A DNA stretch of 64,000 nt from contig CAKRVB010000001.1 of assembly GCA_934408725.1 (NCBI GenBank), forward strand, positions 62,001 through 126,000. Direction: 5' to 3'. Source of the stretch: an uncultured Marvinbryantia sp. Its GTDB lineage: Bacteria; Bacillota; Clostridia; Lachnospirales; Lachnospiraceae. The notes under the pieces were generated by a model. It was not told the origin of the DNA and ran no database searches. It saw only the letters and a list, made by a program, of their open reading frames with translations. Positions within the stretch are counted from its first letter, which is position 1, and the number at the start of each line of letters is the position of its first letter. The position numbers were made by a program, and so were the translations under genes. This document shows, in pieces, positions 34,591 through 43,325 of this stretch.

Positions 34591-35768
34591 CAACGCCAAA
34601 CTATCAAAAAACAAAAATTGCATGTTATCTTGGGTTTATCACTCAGGCTATTGCAGCTAATTTTGCACCCCTGTTATTTTTAAAATTTCATCATGATTAT
34701 CATATTTCGCTGGGAAATATTGCGTGGATATCTACCTGTTTCTTTTTTACCCAGCTTCTGATCGATCTGTTCTGTGCTAAATTTGTTGACAAAATCGGAT
34801 ACCGTGTCTGTGTTGTAGCTTCTGAAGTGTGTTCTGCTGCAGGATTAATCGGACTAGCATTTTTGCCGGAGATTCTCCCGAATCCTTTTGCTGGAATCCT
34901 GTGCAGCGTTATTTTATATGCAATGGGGAGCGGATTGATTGAAGTGCTTTGCAGTCCTATTATAGAAGCATGCCCATTTGATAACAAAGAAGCAACCATG
35001 AGCCTTCTTCATTCTTTTTATTGCTGGGGAGCTGTAGGAACCATATTAATCTCAACCATATTTTTCCTAATATTGGGAATCGAAAATTGGAAATGGCTCG
35101 CTGTATTATGGTCACTTATTCCAATTGTCAATATCTATAATTTTGCGACCTGTCCCATTGAATATCTGGTAGATGAAGAAAATGGAATGAAAGTAACTGA
35201 ACTATTTAAAAAACCTTTATTCTGGCTTGCCATTTGCCTGATGATCTGTTCCGGTGCATCAGAACTCGCAATGGCACAATGGGCTTCTGCCTATGCCGAA
35301 GCAGCACTTGGATTATCAAAAACAATAGGTGATCTGGCTGGTCCATGCATGTTTGCTATCGCAATGGGCATAAGTCGTGTAATTTTCGGGAAATATGGAG
35401 AACAAATGGATTTAATGAAATTTATGGCAAGTTCCGGAATCTTATGTGTAATCTGTTATTTACTTACTGCATTATCGTTGAATCCAATACTTGGTTTGAT
35501 TGGTTGTATTGTATGTGGGTTTTCTGTAGGAATTATGTGGCCTGGAACAATAAGCATCTCATCTAAAAAATTTCCTATGGGAGGAACAGCAATGTTTGCA
35601 TTACTTGCTATGGCTGGAGATTTGGGTGGTAGTATTGGACCAGGTATCGTAGGTCATATCACACAGAGTGCTGGTAACAATATTCAGGTCGGAATGGGAA
35701 TTGGTCTTATTTTTCCAGCTATTTTATTAATTATGTTATTCATTTTACATACAACGAAAAAATATTAG
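34587..35768 (+). CDS. MFS transporter, sugar-type
   Basis: 393 residues with about 12 predicted membrane helices. The loop 2-3 signature is visible as AKFVDKIGYRVCVVASEV near residue 65. The arrangement and residues such as GSGLIEVLCSPIIEA resemble the fucose/glucose-mannose (FucP/GlcP) group of MFS proteins. Transcribed with the small upstream protein under the divergent AraC regulator, which fits a sugar or glycoside permease. No catabolic enzyme is attached. Confidence 0.88.
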   Translation: MTTPNYQKTKIACYLGFITQAIAANFAPLLFLKFHHDYHISLGNIAWISTCFFFTQLLIDLFCAKFVDKIGYRVCVVASEVCSAAGLIGLAFLPEILPNPFAGILCSVILYAMGSGLIEVLCSPIIEACPFDNKEATMSLLHSFYCWGAVGTILISTIFFLILGIENWKWLAVLWSLIPIVNIYNFATCPIEYLVDEENGMKVTELFKKPLFWLAICLMICSGASELAMAQWASAYAEAALGLSKTIGDLAGPCMFAIAMGISRVIFGKYGEQMDLMKFMASSGILCVICYLLTALSLNPILGLIGCIVCGFSVGIMWPGTISISSKKFPMGGTAMFALLAMAGDLGGSIGPGIVGHITQSAGNNIQVGMGIGLIFPAILLIMLFILHTTKKY

Positions 35769-35812
35769 GAGGACTATTTTTATTTTAAAGGAAACTGTTA
35801 GTACAACATTCA

Positions 35813-35839
35813 GGATGCAGAGTCATAGGCTCTGCATCC
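35813..35839. terminator. Hairpin after the MFS gene
   Basis: GGATGCAGAG (35813-35822) and CTCTGCATCC (35830-35839) form a perfect 10-bp stem with a 7-nt loop. There is no T run directly after it, so factor-independent termination is uncertain. No gene is seen in the rest of 35769-35978. Confidence 0.55.
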
Positions 35840-35978
35840 GATTGAAGATTCATTTGGGAATCCAAAAGCACTGCGGGCTTTCCTCAGTACCAATGTATCC
35901 TTATCAACTTTTATGAAACACGTAACATAGTTTTTTGAAATTTTTCAAATTTGCTCATTTATAGTTACCTGACCAAGT

Positions 35979-36578
35979 TTACTTGCACATAATGCATTCC
36001 TGTGCATTGTGTTTTATTTCATTGTCTTCGCTGACCAGCTTGTTATAGTCTGGTCTGGAGAAGCGGTGATAGGTGATTCCGAAATCATCCTGCTCCATGC
36101 AGTATACATATGGATCTGTTTCTTCGGATGTGTAGTAGAATACCAGTCCCAGTCCTTCGTTTTCATGGTCTTCTTCCACACAGATTCCCTGATGCTCTGT
36201 GGCATAGTCCTGGAATACCTTGCGTACCTGATCCATGTCATTTTCCCGCCGGTCCAAGACTACCAGAAGGTTCTTTAACAGCTCTGAATCCGGTATTTTT
36301 TCTGAAATGTACTTACAGCCTTCTGGCGGAACATTCAGACAGTAGCGGTCTCCCACATTGGAGATCTCGATCTGGCCAAGACGTTCACTGACGATCTCTG
36401 CGAAAATGGCCAGATTCTTTTTCAGTTCTTTTTCGGTTGTACCATCCGGCAGCTCCAGCATCCCAATCAGGGATACATCCGGGTAATACAGCCTCATATT
36501 TTCTTCTTTATAGCCAATCTTCATCTGCCATTCCTTGATGGTGTCGATGATATGGCGTTCCAGTTGTTCTGTATGCAT
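35979..36578 (-). CDS. DUF3877-family protein
   Basis: About 199 residues, soluble, acidic. Recognisable by HIIDTIKEWQMKIGYKEENMRLYYPDVSL at the N terminus and FQDYATEHQGICVEEDHENEGLGLVFYY in the second half. DUF3877 proteins are restricted to Lachnospiraceae-like Firmicutes and have no established function. It ends CIMCK (CxxC). Alternative starts lie at 36593 and 36611; 36578 has GAGG about 9 nt upstream. Downstream of the ATP-grasp gene in the same direction. Confidence 0.7.
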   Translation of the reverse strand: MHTEQLERHIIDTIKEWQMKIGYKEENMRLYYPDVSLIGMLELPDGTTEKELKKNLAIFAEIVSERLGQIEISNVGDRYCLNVPPEGCKYISEKIPDSELLKNLLVVLDRRENDMDQVRKVFQDYATEHQGICVEEDHENEGLGLVFYYTSEETDPYVYCMEQDDFGITYHRFSRPDYNKLVSEDNEIKHNAQECIMCK

Positions 36579-36633
36579 AAAACGTAACCTCATTTCCCTT
36601 TTTGTTAGCATTCGCTAACTATTATATCATATT

Positions 36634-37827
36634 CTATCTACAGGTCAACGCATCCTTATAGAATGCTGCCATCTGCTTTTCTGTAGAAAATGTGGCGATG
36701 TACATACGGTTTCCCATGGCTCCGGAAAGTGCATCCGGCATACGGTCTTCCATGCAGATCTGTTTCGAGTATTTTCCGCTGAGTGCTGCATCATCCATCA
36801 CATAATCTTTTCCGTCACGTCGTCCCACAAATGCGCAGAATGCACTGATACCTGCCGGCATGGTAGTCTCATCAAAGGCAATCATATCTGCCCAGATCTT
36901 GTATACATCGGTACTGTGAGCAAAGTTAATCATATCTGGCGTGAATCCACCGCTTGGACGCATATTAACTTCCAGTGCCACCAGATCTCCTGCTTTTCCC
37001 AGCCCTTCCTGATCTTTCTGCAGACGGAAAAACTCAAAATGAACAAATCGGCTCTTTACACCAAAGGCCTTCACCGTAGCCCGTCCTGCTTTTCTGGTAT
37101 CAGCCGGCAATTTCTTTAGAATATAGAACAGAGAGCTCTGCTGTTCATTCACAATATCCATAATCGAAACCGGGGAAACATTGCCTGTCTCAAACATCGG
37201 CTTTCCGTTGGAATCAATGATGGCATCGTAAGAGTTCACCTCACCCCAGATGTATTCCTCCATAATGTATATAGTATCCGGCCATTTTTCTTCAAAGAAG
37301 GTCTTCATTTCTTCATCGGATGTGATCTTGAAGGTATGGGAAGCACCTACCCCGTTATCTGGCTTAACCACTACCGGATAGCCCACTTCTTTCGCAAAGG
37401 CAAGGCAATTTTCTTCCGTATCTACCATATGGAATCGTGCGGTCGGAATTCCTGCTTTTTTATAATAGTCTTTCATTTTAGATTTGAACTTGATACGTGG
37501 AATATCACTTTCCTGAAAGCCACTGGTGATGTGGAACTCCGTACGCAGTCTGGCATCTCGTTCCAGCCAATATTCATTATTGGATTCCAGCCAGTCAATG
37601 CGGCCATATTTAAAAATCAGAAAAGCTACCGCACGGTATACTTCTTCATAATTCTCTAAAGTGCTTACTTTATAATATTCATTCAGATTCTCTTTTACAT
37701 TAAAATCCAGTTCATCATAAGGCTGATCCCCGATTCCAAGGACATTCAGGCCGTTCTTCTTCAGTTCCCGGCAGAACATCCAGTAGTTTGTCGGAAAGTT
37801 TGGTGAAATAAAGATAAAGTTTTTCAT
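36634..37827 (-). CDS. ATP-grasp family ligase-like protein
   Basis: 397 residues. Pre-ATP-grasp region with NFPTNYWMFCRELKKNGLNVLGIGD, then ATP-binding VGYPVVVKPDNGVGASHTFKI near 155-175, IYIMEEYIWGEVNSYDAI near 205, and the metal site VALEVNMRPSGG near 285. It fits carbamoyl-phosphate-synthase-like ATP-grasp enzymes that join an amine to a carboxylate. Two esterase-fold genes lie upstream in the same direction, suggesting a small modification pathway. Substrates are unknown. Confidence 0.85.
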   Translation of the reverse strand: MKNFIFISPNFPTNYWMFCRELKKNGLNVLGIGDQPYDELDFNVKENLNEYYKVSTLENYEEVYRAVAFLIFKYGRIDWLESNNEYWLERDARLRTEFHITSGFQESDIPRIKFKSKMKDYYKKAGIPTARFHMVDTEENCLAFAKEVGYPVVVKPDNGVGASHTFKITSDEEMKTFFEEKWPDTIYIMEEYIWGEVNSYDAIIDSNGKPMFETGNVSPVSIMDIVNEQQSSLFYILKKLPADTRKAGRATVKAFGVKSRFVHFEFFRLQKDQEGLGKAGDLVALEVNMRPSGGFTPDMINFAHSTDVYKIWADMIAFDETTMPAGISAFCAFVGRRDGKDYVMDDAALSGKYSKQICMEDRMPDALSGAMGNRMYIATFSTEKQMAAFYKDALTCR

Positions 37828-37903
37828 GTATATTATACTCCTTATAATTATTACGAATTCCTGTCTGATATAGAATCATATTTGAAAATGCACTATATGA
37901 TAT

Positions 37904-38689
37904 TCATTCAGCCCGTAGTAGATACGGCACAAAGTAGGTGACCTGCTTATACCACCACGGCCAGTCGTGGGAGCAGTCGTAGCCCCAGTAATCGACCCAG
38001 GCGTTGATGCCTTTGGCATGCAGAATACGATCCAGCTGACGTGTGTATTCCGGCTGCTCCCATGGTCCCTGCCCGGTGCAGATGATCGCTTTTTTCTTGT
38101 TGTAAAGCTGGATATATGGGTGGTCGTATGGCATATTAGACAAATAGTGCACCGGTGAATTCTGATATACCAGATCATTCATAAAGGTGCCAAATCCATA
38201 TTCTGCACTGTATACACCACTCAGTGCCAACAATCCGTCAAATAAATCCGGTCTGCGGAAATACAGATTCGCCGCATGGGCTGCCCCAAGACTACAGCCA
38301 AAGGCAATAATATCTGGATAACCTGTCCATCCATTCATCTCATTGACCATATTCCGCATAAACGGCACCATCTCATCCGTAATATAGCGGATCCAGTTTT
38401 CATATAGCTGACTGCGGTACTGTGCATTGCCCCAGGTATCGGACCAGGTCTCCCGGTCAATGGTATCAATGGAAAATACACACACCTGACCTGCATCAAT
38501 CCACGGTGCCCATACATCCTTCATATGAAAATCCTCAAAATCAAAAAAACGACCATCCTGGCAGGGAATGTATAATACCGGACGGCCTCCATGTCCGTAA
38601 ACCTTCCATTCCATCTCCCGGTTCAAAGCCGGACTGTATTCCTTAAAATACTGTGTTCTCATACTTATATTCTTCTTTCTGTTAAACAT
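37904..38689 (-). CDS. Esterase-family alpha/beta hydrolase, first of pair
   Basis: About 261 residues. REMEWKVYGHGGRPVLYIPCQDGRFFDFEDF, then nucleophile elbow AFGCSLGAAHAANLYFRRPDLFDG (GCSLG, Ser near 150) and a His near the C terminus (YDCSHDWPWW). This is the esterase D / mycolyltransferase-like group often seen beside ATP-grasp proteins in Lachnospiraceae. The start at 38689 has GAGGG about 9 nt upstream; an in-frame ATG at 38662 is possible. Confidence 0.82.
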   Translation of the reverse strand: MFNRKKNISMRTQYFKEYSPALNREMEWKVYGHGGRPVLYIPCQDGRFFDFEDFHMKDVWAPWIDAGQVCVFSIDTIDRETWSDTWGNAQYRSQLYENWIRYITDEMVPFMRNMVNEMNGWTGYPDIIAFGCSLGAAHAANLYFRRPDLFDGLLALSGVYSAEYGFGTFMNDLVYQNSPVHYLSNMPYDHPYIQLYNKKKAIICTGQGPWEQPEYTRQLDRILHAKGINAWVDYWGYDCSHDWPWWYKQVTYFVPYLLRAE

Positions 38690-38759
38690 CTACTCCATCC
38701 CTCTGTATTTTGTTCCTGTATACTTCCGGTGGAGCTTCTGCTCTCCTTTTTCGTTTATG

Positions 38760-39530
38760 CTATCTGGTTTCCGGATAAAACAGTGCATCCATAAAATACG
38801 GGATCTGTTTTTCCCAGCATGCCTCACAGTGATCTCCATTCGGTACAATCCGGCTGGTGAGCAGTACATCTCTGGAAAGTAACAGATCTGTCACCTTACG
38901 GAATTGCTTTCTCATCACCGCATGGAAATTGATCTCATTGGCACCATAATCCATATAAACGGCTGTATTCGGTGCAATCTCAGCTTCCCGGATCAGCTTA
39001 TTGATCTGGGTCATATTGGTCCAGATGGACGGTGACAATGCTGCTGCCTTTGAAAAAACATCATTGTAAGCAAGTACCCCATAGAGGCTCATCAGCCCGC
39101 CCATAGAACTTCCTGCAATAAACGTATGCTCCCGGTCTGATAGGGTCCGGTAGTCCCGGTCAATCTGTGCTTTCAGTGTGTAGATCATCCACTCCATCGT
39201 CTGTTTGCCCCATGCCGGGATCTTTCCAATATTCGGTGCCGTAAATGGAAACGGGGAATACTCCTTCAGACGGCCATTGTCCGGATCATGGCTGCATTCT
39301 ACAGCAACAATGATCAGCTGGCGCCCGGTGCGGTCCATATATTCCTTCATGCCCCAGCATTTTCCATAGGTTGCATCTGAGTCAAAGAATACATTGTGTC
39401 CGTCAAACATATATAATACCGGATAACGCTTCTCCTGTTCATATGAATAAGACTCCGGAAGGTAAAGATACACGTTACGTTTTTCTTCACCAGACAGCTC
39501 CGGAATCGTAATCTGCCATTTATTTATCAT
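38760..39530 (-). CDS. Esterase-family alpha/beta hydrolase, second of pair (enterochelin-esterase-like)
   Basis: 256 residues. NVYLYLPESYSYEQEKRYPVLYMFDGHNVFFD at the N terminus, nucleophile elbow FIAGSSMGGLMSLYG (Ser near 143), and a C-terminal IVPNGDHCEACWEKQIPYF with the catalytic His. Likely cytoplasmic. First gene of a minus-strand run (two esterases, ATP-grasp, DUF3877) behind a good sigma-A promoter at 39558-39586. A decayed copy of this gene and its promoter lies at 44050-44427. Confidence 0.88.
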   Translation of the reverse strand: MINKWQITIPELSGEEKRNVYLYLPESYSYEQEKRYPVLYMFDGHNVFFDSDATYGKCWGMKEYMDRTGRQLIIVAVECSHDPDNGRLKEYSPFPFTAPNIGKIPAWGKQTMEWMIYTLKAQIDRDYRTLSDREHTFIAGSSMGGLMSLYGVLAYNDVFSKAAALSPSIWTNMTQINKLIREAEIAPNTAVYMDYGANEINFHAVMRKQFRKVTDLLLSRDVLLTSRIVPNGDHCEACWEKQIPYFMDALFYPETR

Positions 39531-39557
39531 AATATCAGTCTCCTTTTCAACAGGTTT

Positions 39558-39586
39558 ATTATAGAGCCTGTGTTTTAAAAAGTAAA
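39558..39586 (-). promoter_or_regulatory. Promoter of the esterase/ATP-grasp run, copy 1 of a repeated promoter
   Basis: On the minus strand TTTACT (39581-39586), 17-bp spacer, TATAAT (39558-39563). The same layout with similar spacer sequence occurs at 44399-44427 and 53713-53741. Confidence 0.85.
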
Positions 39587-39610
39587 CTAAAAAGCCTTTA
39601 CTACATAAGG

Positions 39611-39655
39611 AAAATGGTCACAAACCGCATAAATACTGGATTTGTGACCATTTTT
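39611..39655 (-). terminator. Terminator of the broken Rpn-type gene
   Basis: AAAATGGTCACAAA pairs with TTTGTGACCATTTTT across a 16-nt loop. A diverged copy of this hairpin lies at 44451-44496, as part of a duplicated segment. Confidence 0.8.
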
Positions 39656-39661
39656 ACTGTC

Positions 39662-40466
39662 TTATTTTTCTTCCATATTCAACTTCTTCATCAATTGCGC
39701 TATATATTCTTTATTCTCAATGGCTCTCTTCATATCTTCTATTCGTCCAGCTTCCAATAACTTATCCATTAACTTTAGCATCTCTTGATGTCCATCTTCC
39801 TTCCCGAATACATTCATCCACTGCACGGTGCACCGCCGCATCAAGCTTCATCTTTCTTACGTACTTTCTTACTCTGTCTACATACTGCGCATATTCCTCT
39901 AACACTTTGCACTGCTTCATCAGATCAGGATTATGTCCTTTATTGATATTTAATGTAAGTACTTTTAACTCCAGGTCAGGCTCTCCGGTCAGATGCTCAA
40001 AAGCCTCCGATAGATATTCTGTCCGACTATCCTCCATGTCTTCAATTCCATTATAAAATACCAGAAACTTTGGAGCTGGAATCTTCTGAAGCTTCGACGA
40101 ATACAATGACTGCCTGTCTACCAGTTTCTGATACTCACTGGCCACGTAGAATAAATTCCTCAATGGAATATTAGGATTGTATGTCGACTGGTATTCATAT
40201 AGAAATAAATTCATATCAATAATAAATGCCAGATCATTCTTCATTCCCATATAAACCGCATTCTCCAGTGTCACGATCTGCAGTTGCTCCGGATCTGTGT
40301 ATGTTTTCCCGGAAACTGCATTGTACAGCGCCAGCAAATTCTTCTTATCAGAAAACAACATCCGAAATACCGTATCTTTATAATTTCGGTTTGCCCTTAC
40401 CCTGTTCACCTTTACACGTTTCGTCTTTAACTTATACTGCATTCCTGTTCGCTTCTTTTTTGCCAT
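39662..40466 (-). pseudogene. Rpn/PD-(D/E)XK nuclease family gene, disrupted near its 3' end
   Basis: The first 235 residues match the Rpn (recombination-promoting nuclease, 'transposase_31'-like) family: NRNYKDTVFRMLFSDKKNLL, LENAVYMGMKNDLAFIID, then LYEYQSTYNPNIPLRNLFY with the D...E-x-Q catalytic set. After VDECIREG the frame runs into WTSRDAKVNG and a stop at 39762. The expected C-terminal tail (QEMLKLMDKLLEAGRIEDM ... LMKKLNMEEK) continues in another frame to 39662. Compared with the family, some residues between these parts seem missing, so a deletion with frameshift is likely. The nuclease core is intact and a shortened protein could still be active. Confidence 0.75.
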
Positions 40467-40905
40467 AGGCTCCTCCTCTTTTTGTGCGCAGAAGATCCCT
40501 GACAGTCTCTGAGTCTTTTCCTGTCACCTACTGTCTCCTGCTTCTTCCTGAATGTTTCATTGAATAGAACGAAAAGCATAAGATTTCTGAAATGATGTTG
40601 AGACTCCGACAGTGCAATGCACTGAGAATAATAAAATATGCTTTTGTGATTTTATGTTATCATATATTGATATTCTTTTTCAAGCATCTTTTTATATGAT
40701 TGTAGGTATCTTTTTGTCTTATTATTTATATATCATTTTATGTTGTTTTTTATTTGTTTTAAATTTCCACTACATATTGAATCCACATCCGAGTCATGTT
40801 ATTTTAGTAGCACGAAAGGAAAACAAATTACATGTACAAATGATAAAACGGCAAAAACTGCCGCTGAATATACATCGGATATGATTCCACAATTTAAGAA
40901 ATATA
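40467..40905. other. Gene-poor A+T-rich stretch upstream of the Rpn-type gene
   Basis: It contains the Rpn RBS region near 40470, A/T-rich sequence with poly-T runs at 40650-40760, and a small hairpin around AACGGCAAAAACTGCCG (40848-40864). Short open frames exist but none has an RBS and start together. I see no supported gene. Confidence 0.5.
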
Positions 40906-41047
40906 GTAACTGTTCAGAACCCATTGTCCCGCGAGGTGTTTTGGCATGAATATGCCAAAATCCCGAGACATGCACGCCAAAATTCCATCGCCAAAGGCGA
41001 TTTTATTGAATTTTGGCTTCGTATCTGTGAAGGTACTGAACAGATAC
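40906..41047 (+). repeat. Palindromic repeat family, copy C with structured insert
   Basis: It starts GTAACTGTTCAGAACCCA and ends GTATCTGTGAAGG-TACTGAACAGATAC, matching the reverse complement of copy B at both ends. About 100 bp separate the two parts. The insert forms two hairpins: TTTTGGCAT-gaat-ATGCCAAAA (about 40937-40958) and CCAAAATTCCATCGCC-aaa-GGCGATTTTATTGAATTTTGG (split at the loop; about 40977-41017). Confidence 0.8.
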
Positions 41048-41052
41048 GAAAT

Positions 41053-41197
41053 ATATAACATTGGAGGAATAGACGAAAATCGCCTGAAAGAATTATATAC
41101 CAAACTGGAACAGGATGGACGCAGGGATGAGATTTTTCAGTCACTGAGTAACCCGAAAATTCTTAAAAATCTCTACAAAGAATATGGCATGGAATAA
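41053..41197 (+). pseudogene. Short coding remnant behind repeat copy C
   Basis: One frame reads GGIDENRLKELYTKLEQDG, then RRDEIFQSLSNPKILKNLY, then KEYGME and a stop. GGAGGA precedes it but no ATG/GTG/TTG follows at a proper distance; the frame is open upstream through the repeat. The sequence resembles the helical C-terminal tails of Rpn-type proteins. Either a small real protein with a non-standard start or the end of a lost gene. Confidence 0.4.
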
Positions 41198-41235
41198 TTC
41201 ATACGTATAAGAATCTGATTTATTATTTATGTAAA

Positions 41236-41280
41236 TAACGCCCTCGGACAGGAACATCTATTCCTGCCCTGGGGCGTTGC
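41236..41280 (-). terminator. Terminator of the two-component operon
   Basis: AACGCCC and GGGGCGTT arms, with an inner CAGGAA / TTCCTG stem. On the minus strand it follows the kinase stop codon and is followed by TTATTTAC. Confidence 0.65.
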
Positions 41281-41308
41281 TCTTCCTAGGTATATGATAA
41301 GCCAGCGG

Positions 41309-42553
41309 CTAACCTGGCAGCTGTATGGTGATTCTTGTTCCAACGCCCTTGAAGCTCACGACTTCGATCACCGCATGATGCCGGTCTGCGATCCATTTTG
41401 CAATAGACAGTCCCAGTCCGCTTCCCTGTGTGGTTCCACGCACCGCATCTCCACGGAAAAATCGTTCAAACATATGAGCCGCTTCTTCTGCTTCCAGTCC
41501 AATTCCTTCGTCCTGTACACCGATTCCGATTCTGCCGTTTCCGCACTGCTCCAGCCGCAGAGTGATCCTGCCGCCTTCCGGTGTATATTTCACTGCATTA
41601 TCGATCAGTATCCGAATCGCCTGCTTCAGCATAGCCACATCTGCCTGAATGTCTCCGCTCCATTTTTTCACCAGTGTATATTGATGCCGATGATCAATCA
41701 TCTCAGATTCTTCGCAGATCTCTTTTAAAAATTCTTCTGCCTGTATCGGTTCCGGATGAAACTGCTGCCGCCCACCGTCCCCTCTGGCCAGGAACAACAA
41801 CTGATCCACCAGTTCTTTCATGTGCTCTGACTCTTCGCTGATAGCATGCACTGCCTCTTCCAGTGTGGCCCGGTCATCCATTCCCCAACGTTCCAGCATA
41901 GACGCATAGCCCTGAATCACCGCAATCGGAGTGCGCAGCTCATGGCTGGCATCATCCACAAAACGAGTCTGCTCCCGGTAACTGGCCTGAAGTCGTTTCA
42001 ACAGATTGTTAATCGCATTCTCGATTCCCTGCAGGTCAGAGTCCCCGGTACTGATATTATTTTCCGATGCTGTGATCTGGTCAATAGCCTCTTCCAGATT
42101 TTGAATACGCTCCTCATCAATTCCCTGTACAGATAACTTCTCAGCGGTCATCGCCAGTTCATCAATGGGACGCATATATTCTCGCAGTCTCTGATTCTGA
42201 GATGACCAGTCTAAAAGCCAGCTTAAAAATTGTATGCAGAATACAATACCTAGTATCACGCAGGCAATCACTGCTATCTGACCAATCTCTACTGTAACTC
42301 TCTCTGTCCCAATCTTGCATACATACTGCCAGCTTTCCAGTCTTTGCCAGAACGGCAGATACCCCTTCCATGTGGCACTTCGCTCTCTGGCCAGATCCAA
42401 AGCACCATACCGGCTCTCTATTGCTGCACAGGCTCCCAGTACCCCTGCGATTCCCAGCAGGAAATCCCACATCAGATATGTTTTCAGTCTTTTCCACTGA
42501 ATTGAACGGTTGATTTTCCAGATTACTGATGAAGTTTTGGGCTTCTGTTCCAT
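41309..42553 (-). CDS. Membrane sensor histidine kinase (ArlS/CssS-like)
   Basis: 414 residues. Two membrane segments (about 25-45 and 92-115) enclose a short extracellular loop of ~45 residues, then HAMP-like sequence (REYMRPIDELAMTAEKLS). H-box DASHELRTPIAVIQGYASML near 203, N-box AIRILIDNAVKYTPEGG, G1 DEGIGLEAEEAAHMFERFFRG and G2 GSGLGLSIAKWIAD. All motifs intact. Twelve base pairs downstream of its regulator gene. Confidence 0.93.
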   Translation of the reverse strand: MEQKPKTSSVIWKINRSIQWKRLKTYLMWDFLLGIAGVLGACAAIESRYGALDLARERSATWKGYLPFWQRLESWQYVCKIGTERVTVEIGQIAVIACVILGIVFCIQFLSWLLDWSSQNQRLREYMRPIDELAMTAEKLSVQGIDEERIQNLEEAIDQITASENNISTGDSDLQGIENAINNLLKRLQASYREQTRFVDDASHELRTPIAVIQGYASMLERWGMDDRATLEEAVHAISEESEHMKELVDQLLFLARGDGGRQQFHPEPIQAEEFLKEICEESEMIDHRHQYTLVKKWSGDIQADVAMLKQAIRILIDNAVKYTPEGGRITLRLEQCGNGRIGIGVQDEGIGLEAEEAAHMFERFFRGDAVRGTTQGSGLGLSIAKWIADRHHAVIEVVSFKGVGTRITIQLPG

Positions 42554-42565
42554 GCCATTCCTCCG

Positions 42566-43249
42566 TTATTCTTCTTTAATGACATAACCGATTCCTCTGA
42601 CGGTAGTGATCAGATGAATCTGGAACCGGTCATCGATCTTATGACGCAGATAGCGGATATACACATCTACGATATTGGTTTCCACATAGTAATCATAGCC
42701 CCACACCTGATCTATCAGGGTGTCACGGGATAATACCACATTTTTGTGCTCCAGCAAAGTCTGAAGCAGATTGAATTCCCGGATGGTCAGTTCCACCTTT
42801 TCTCCGTGAACGCTCACCTCATGAGCATCCGGCCGAAGTTCCACTCCCTTGCAGGACAGCACCGTCTCTGCCACCTGATTTTGCTGCTTTGCGGCCTTTC
42901 GCAGTGCCACACGGATCCGCGCCAGCAGTTCTTCAATGGCAAACGGCTTGGTCATGTAATCGTCCGCTCCCATTTCCAGTCCGCTTACTTTATCCATGAC
43001 TGCATCTCTGGCTGTCAGCAGAATCACCGGCAAATCTGAAGTTTTTCTCAGACGCCTCAGTACCTCCAGTCCATTGATGCCCGGAAGCATGATGTCCAGA
43101 ATCATCAGATCATATTTTCCGCTTTCCGCAAGAGAAAGGCCACTGAGCCCGTCAGTCGCCTTTCCCGTTTCGTATCCTTCATGCTGCAGTTCCAGTTCCA
43201 CAAAACGTGCTATCTTCTCTTCATCTTCTACAATCAAAATTGCAGCCAT
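42566..43249 (-). CDS. OmpR-family response regulator
   Basis: 227 residues. LIVEDEEKIARF, phosphoacceptor Asp in LMILDIMLPGINGLEVLRRL, LLTARDAVMDK, DDYMTKPFAIEELLARIR. The C-terminal winged helix has LTIREFNLLQTLLEH and TTVRGIGYVIKEE. ArlR-like. Cotranscribed with the kinase at 41309 and possibly with the DUF4342-like gene 76 bp upstream. Confidence 0.95.
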   Translation of the reverse strand: MAAILIVEDEEKIARFVELELQHEGYETGKATDGLSGLSLAESGKYDLMILDIMLPGINGLEVLRRLRKTSDLPVILLTARDAVMDKVSGLEMGADDYMTKPFAIEELLARIRVALRKAAKQQNQVAETVLSCKGVELRPDAHEVSVHGEKVELTIREFNLLQTLLEHKNVVLSRDTLIDQVWGYDYYVETNIVDVYIRYLRHKIDDRFQIHLITTVRGIGYVIKEE

Positions 43250-43325
43250 TTTTTCTCCTTATTTGCATCCTGCCATCTGACGGGTATCTCATGAACTACC
43301 CACATCTGACAATCCTTCACTGTTT

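Noticed and set aside
39662..40466. Considered as an insertion sequence transposase
   Set aside because: The Rpn family is sometimes labelled transposase, but there are no terminal inverted repeats or target duplications here, and the core is a PD-(D/E)XK nuclease.
40740..40949. Possible 69-codon gene running into repeat copy C
   Set aside because: No RBS, the second half is encoded by repeat sequence, and the N-terminal half is low-complexity A/T-rich translation.
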